Assembly: GCA_030613285.1 (NCBI GenBank)
Contig: JAUWME010000110.1
Span: 1 to 7,277 of the forward strand
Direction: 5' to 3'
Origin: Candidatus Zymogenus sp.
GTDB lineage: Bacteria; Desulfobacterota; Zymogenia; Zymogenales; Zymogenaceae
Length of the DNA: 7,277 nt
Position numbers and translations under genes: made by a program. Positions 4,778-7,277 of the stretch are shown here, piece by piece. The stretch's first letter is position 1. Each line of letters starts with the position of its first letter. The notes beneath the pieces were generated by a model. That model was not told where the DNA came from and ran no database searches. It was given only the letters and a program-made list of their open reading frames with translations.

Positions 4778-6412
4778 ATGAAGAAAATATCAATTCTCTC
4801 AATACTTTTAGTTTCGGCGTTTTTTTTGTCAACCTGCGGGGAAAACACAATATCTCCCGGCGGTGACGGCAAAGACACCGGCCCCGCATATGGTGACGCC
4901 ATCATTATCGGCTCCATCGGCGATGCCTCAAACCTCATCCCGATGCTTGCATCCGACAGCTCGTCTCATGAAATTGCAGGCTACATCTTAAACGGCCTTG
5001 TCAAATACGACAAAGATTTCAACATCGTGGGCGACCTCGCCTCCTCCTGGGAAATATCCGAAGACAACCTCACCTTTACCTTCCACTTAAGAGATGACGT
5101 AAAGTGGCAGGACGGAAAGCCCTTTACGGCAGCCGATGTTATGTTTACTTACAAATTGATAATTGCCGAAAGCACCCCGACTGCCTACGCCGGGAAATAT
5201 CTACTGGTGAAGGAAGCAAAGACACCTGACCCTTACACCTTCATAGTTACGTACACAGAACCCCTGGCCCCCGCCCTCATCAGCTGGGGTTCGCTTCAGA
5301 TTCTCCCAAAGCACATCCTTGAGGGGAAGGATATAACAAAATCGAAGCTATCAAGAGAGCCTATGGGAACCGGCCCCTATAAGTTTATTGAATGGAAAAC
5401 GGGGGAGAAGATCGTACTCATCTCAAACCACGATTATTTCGAGGGGCGACCGTACATCGACAGGATTATATACAGGATTATCCCCGATCCAGCAACGATG
5501 TTTCTGGAGCTCAAAGGGGGTGGTGTTGATTGGATGGGCTTAACACCCATTCAGTACGATCGCCAGACCGACAATAAAACCTTTATCAAAAATTTTAAAA
5601 AATACAGATACCTTGCCGACGGTTACGCATATCTCGGCTTTAATCTCGACAACCCGAAGTTTACAGACAAGCGGATAAGAAAGGCTATTTCTTACGCCAT
5701 CGACAAGCAGGAGATCATCGACGTTGTCCTTTTGGGACTTGGAGAGGTTGCAACAGGTCCGTACAAGCCCGGAACTTGGCAGTACAATTCCAAAGTGGAG
5801 CGATACGACTACAACCCCAAAAAGGCAAAGGAGTTGTTAAAAGAAGCGGGCTGGGAGGATACAGATGGCGATGGCCTCCTCGATAAGGACGGTGTCTCGT
5901 TTGAGTTTACCATCATCACAAACCAAGGCAACGAGCTACGGGCAAAATCGGCTGAGATCATCCAGAGGAGGCTCTCAGATATTGGGATAACTGTAAAAAT
6001 CAGGATCATCGAGTGGGCGGCCTTCCTGTCGGAGTTTGTAAGACCGAGAAATTACGAGGCGATGATTCTGGGCTGGAACATCCTTCAAGACCCAGACCTC
6101 TATAATGTCTGGCATTCGTCAAAAACTGGGCCCGATGAGCTAAACCACATCAACTTCAGAAACGCCGAGGTTGACAAACTCTTGGAAGATGGAAGACGGA
6201 TATTTGATCAAGAACAGCGGAAAAAATACTACTTTCGCCTTCAAGAAATTCTGGCCGACGAAGCCCCATACGTATTTCTCTACGTCCCCGATTCCCTTCC
6301 TGTGGTTCATGCAAGATTTCACGGGATTGAGCCCGCACCTGCGGGAATCAGCTATAACTTCAATGAATGGTACGTTCCTGAAGGGATGATGAAATACACA
6401 AATCTCAGGTAG
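4778..6412 (+). CDS. Peptide/nickel ABC importer substrate-binding lipoprotein (SBP family 5)
   Basis: A 544-residue extracytoplasmic solute-binding protein of the DppA/OppA family that captures peptides or related ligands and delivers them to the membrane permeases. Seen: a lipoprotein signal peptide MKKISILSILLVSAFFLSTC with the lipidated Cys20 (lipobox LSTC, Thr at -1 being less usual), then a polar Gly/Asp-rich linker, then the family-5 signature around LASSWEIS and WQDGKPFTAADV (87-121), GTGPYKF at 197-203, and RKAISYAIDK at 301-310. DTDGDGLLDKDG at 361-372 is an EF-hand-like loop that may bind calcium. The start was chosen because AGGGAG lies seven nt upstream and it gives an immediate signal peptide; an in-frame TTG at 4721 has neither. 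The permease gene follows after 122 bp. The ligand is not predictable from sequence. Confidence 0.93.
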   Translation: MKKISILSILLVSAFFLSTCGENTISPGGDGKDTGPAYGDAIIIGSIGDASNLIPMLASDSSSHEIAGYILNGLVKYDKDFNIVGDLASSWEISEDNLTFTFHLRDDVKWQDGKPFTAADVMFTYKLIIAESTPTAYAGKYLLVKEAKTPDPYTFIVTYTEPLAPALISWGSLQILPKHILEGKDITKSKLSREPMGTGPYKFIEWKTGEKIVLISNHDYFEGRPYIDRIIYRIIPDPATMFLELKGGGVDWMGLTPIQYDRQTDNKTFIKNFKKYRYLADGYAYLGFNLDNPKFTDKRIRKAISYAIDKQEIIDVVLLGLGEVATGPYKPGTWQYNSKVERYDYNPKKAKELLKEAGWEDTDGDGLLDKDGVSFEFTIITNQGNELRAKSAEIIQRRLSDIGITVKIRIIEWAAFLSEFVRPRNYEAMILGWNILQDPDLYNVWHSSKTGPDELNHINFRNAEVDKLLEDGRRIFDQEQRKKYYFRLQEILADEAPYVFLYVPDSLPVVHARFHGIEPAPAGISYNFNEWYVPEGMMKYTNLR

Positions 6413-6472
6413 ATTTTCAATGAGTAGTACGTCCCTGAAGGGATGATGAAATGCACAAATCTCAGGTAGATT
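6359..6472 (+). repeat. 57-bp tandem duplication of the binding-protein 3' end
   Basis: The block 6359-6415, covering the last codons and stop of the binding-protein gene, is repeated directly as 6416-6472 with 53 of 57 positions identical. The unit is exactly 19 codons. All four differences are transitions: one turns TGG (Trp) into TAG, two are silent, and one changes Tyr to Cys. Copy 2 lies outside the gene, after its stop, and ends in the same CTCAGGTAG. Confidence 0.9.
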
Positions 6473-6534
6473 GCGTGGTTGAGGTTTTAATGAACAGGCA
6501 GTGACTTGTGCAGCAAAGGGCAGGATAACTATAA

Positions 6535-7277
6535 ATGGCGAAATACACCCTGAAAAGACTCTTGATGATGCTCCCAATCCTCTTTGGGATTACTCTCATT
6601 TCGTTTTCGGTGATTCACTTGGCGCCGGGAGAGCCCACCGACCTCGCCACCCGCATGACCCCCGACGTACCCCCAGCGGCCAAGGAGAAGATGCGAAAGC
6701 TCTACGGGCTGGATAAACCGATTCATGTACAATATATAAATTGGATAAAGAGGATTGTCGTTTTGGATTTTGGGAACTCCTTTTCTCCAGACAGAAGGCC
6801 CGTGATCGATAAGATCAAGGAGACTATCCCCATCACCGTGTCGATAAATATCCTCTCAATCATGCTGATCATGTCCCTTGCAATTCCCATCGGGATATAT
6901 TCCGCAACGCATCAGAACAGTTATTTTGACAAGGCGGCAACGATCTTCGTCTTTGTGGGTTTTGCCGTGCCTACGTTCTGGCTTGCCCTTTTGATGATGA
7001 GGTGGTTCGGGATTCAGCTTGGGTGGCTTCCCATCTCCGGGGTAAAGTCGATTACCTACGATTATATGTCGCCTGCGGGCAAGGTCTGGGATGTGGCAAA
7101 GCACCTTCTGATGCCGGTTACGCTTTCGGCTTTTGGCGGTCTTGCGGGGCTTTCCCGCTATATGCGCAGCAATATGCTTGAGGTAATTCGCCAGGATTAC
7201 ATCATCACCGCTCGTGCCAAAGGACTTCCAGAGCGCGTCGTCATCTACAAGCATGCGATGCGAAACGCCCTGATGCC
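6535..7277 (+). CDS. ABC importer permease, DppB/OppB family (3' end outside window)
   Basis: The open frame encodes 247 complete residues and continues past the window edge; family members are usually a little over 300 residues. It is an inner-membrane permease forming half of the translocation channel of the peptide importer. Seen: an N-terminal first membrane helix (about 8-29) with the typical RLL..LP.L.G.....F.V..LAPG pattern (LAPGEP at 29-34), the extracytoplasmic YGLDKP motif at 57-62, DFGNSF at 78-83, helices at about 99-122 and 134-156, then the EAA-type loop at 221-247 (DYIITARAKG, YKHAMRNA) that contacts the ATPase. AGGA at 6522-6525, nine nt before the ATG, supports the start. It follows the binding-protein gene on the same strand, so it is probably in one operon; the second permease and ATPases are expected downstream. 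Confidence 0.93.
   Translation, partial: MAKYTLKRLLMMLPILFGITLISFSVIHLAPGEPTDLATRMTPDVPPAAKEKMRKLYGLDKPIHVQYINWIKRIVVLDFGNSFSPDRRPVIDKIKETIPITVSINILSIMLIMSLAIPIGIYSATHQNSYFDKAATIFVFVGFAVPTFWLALLMMRWFGIQLGWLPISGVKSITYDYMSPAGKVWDVAKHLLMPVTLSAFGGLAGLSRYMRSNMLEVIRQDYIITARAKGLPERVVIYKHAMRNALM

Noticed and set aside
6140..6577. 145-residue minus-strand frame with an internal peptide repeat
   Set aside because: The peptide repeat is only the antisense reading of the 57-bp tandem duplication, and the frame overlaps the binding-protein gene.
6856..7254. 132-residue minus-strand frame near the right end
   Set aside because: It is antisense to the permease, whose membrane helices and EAA loop leave no doubt about the coding strand.

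Overview
This is an ordinary bacterial chromosomal segment of moderate GC content. It carries central-carbon and transport genes separated by gaps packed with dispersed palindromic repeats. A lipoprotein-type peptide-binding protein, a PPi-type phosphofructokinase, a small TalC-type transaldolase and TGTCATTGC-type intergenic palindromes together suggest a Gram-negative anaerobe of the Desulfobacterota (former Deltaproteobacteria) or a related uncultured lineage. That placement is inference with low confidence. No phage, plasmid, CRISPR, defence or tRNA/rRNA signal was seen.

Layout. 1-296: no gene; two palindromic repeat elements. 297-1310 (minus): NAD(P)-dependent epimerase/dehydratase starting at GTG. 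1311-1793: divergent intergenic region with a near-consensus promoter and operator-like dyad for the epimerase, then three repeat elements, then an AT-rich leader for the next gene. 1794-3562 (plus): a two-gene unit made of a 6-phosphofructokinase with PPi-type active-site residues and, 14 nt later, a membrane methyltransferase of the isoprenylcysteine/phospholipid methyltransferase family. 3563-4054: about 490 bp without a gene, holding at least three further repeat elements and ending in a strong sigma70-type promoter. 4055-4699: transaldolase. 4778-6412: lipoprotein solute-binding protein of a peptide/nickel ABC importer. 6413-6534: a gap containing a degenerate second copy of the last 57 bp of the binding-protein gene. 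6535-7277: the first permease of the same importer, cut by the window end.

How the genes work together. The phosphofructokinase and transaldolase share fructose-6-phosphate, linking glycolysis/gluconeogenesis to the non-oxidative pentose phosphate pathway. They lie near each other on one strand but appear to have separate promoters. The binding protein and permease are the start of a Dpp/Opp-like operon whose second permease and ATPases should lie beyond the window. The epimerase is transcribed away from the rest.

No clearly new biological system is visible. The points most worth a second look are the operator-like dyad between the -35 and -10 of the epimerase promoter, the repeat family that keeps its stems while changing their sequence, and the in-frame 57-bp tandem duplication with a nonsense change after the binding-protein gene.
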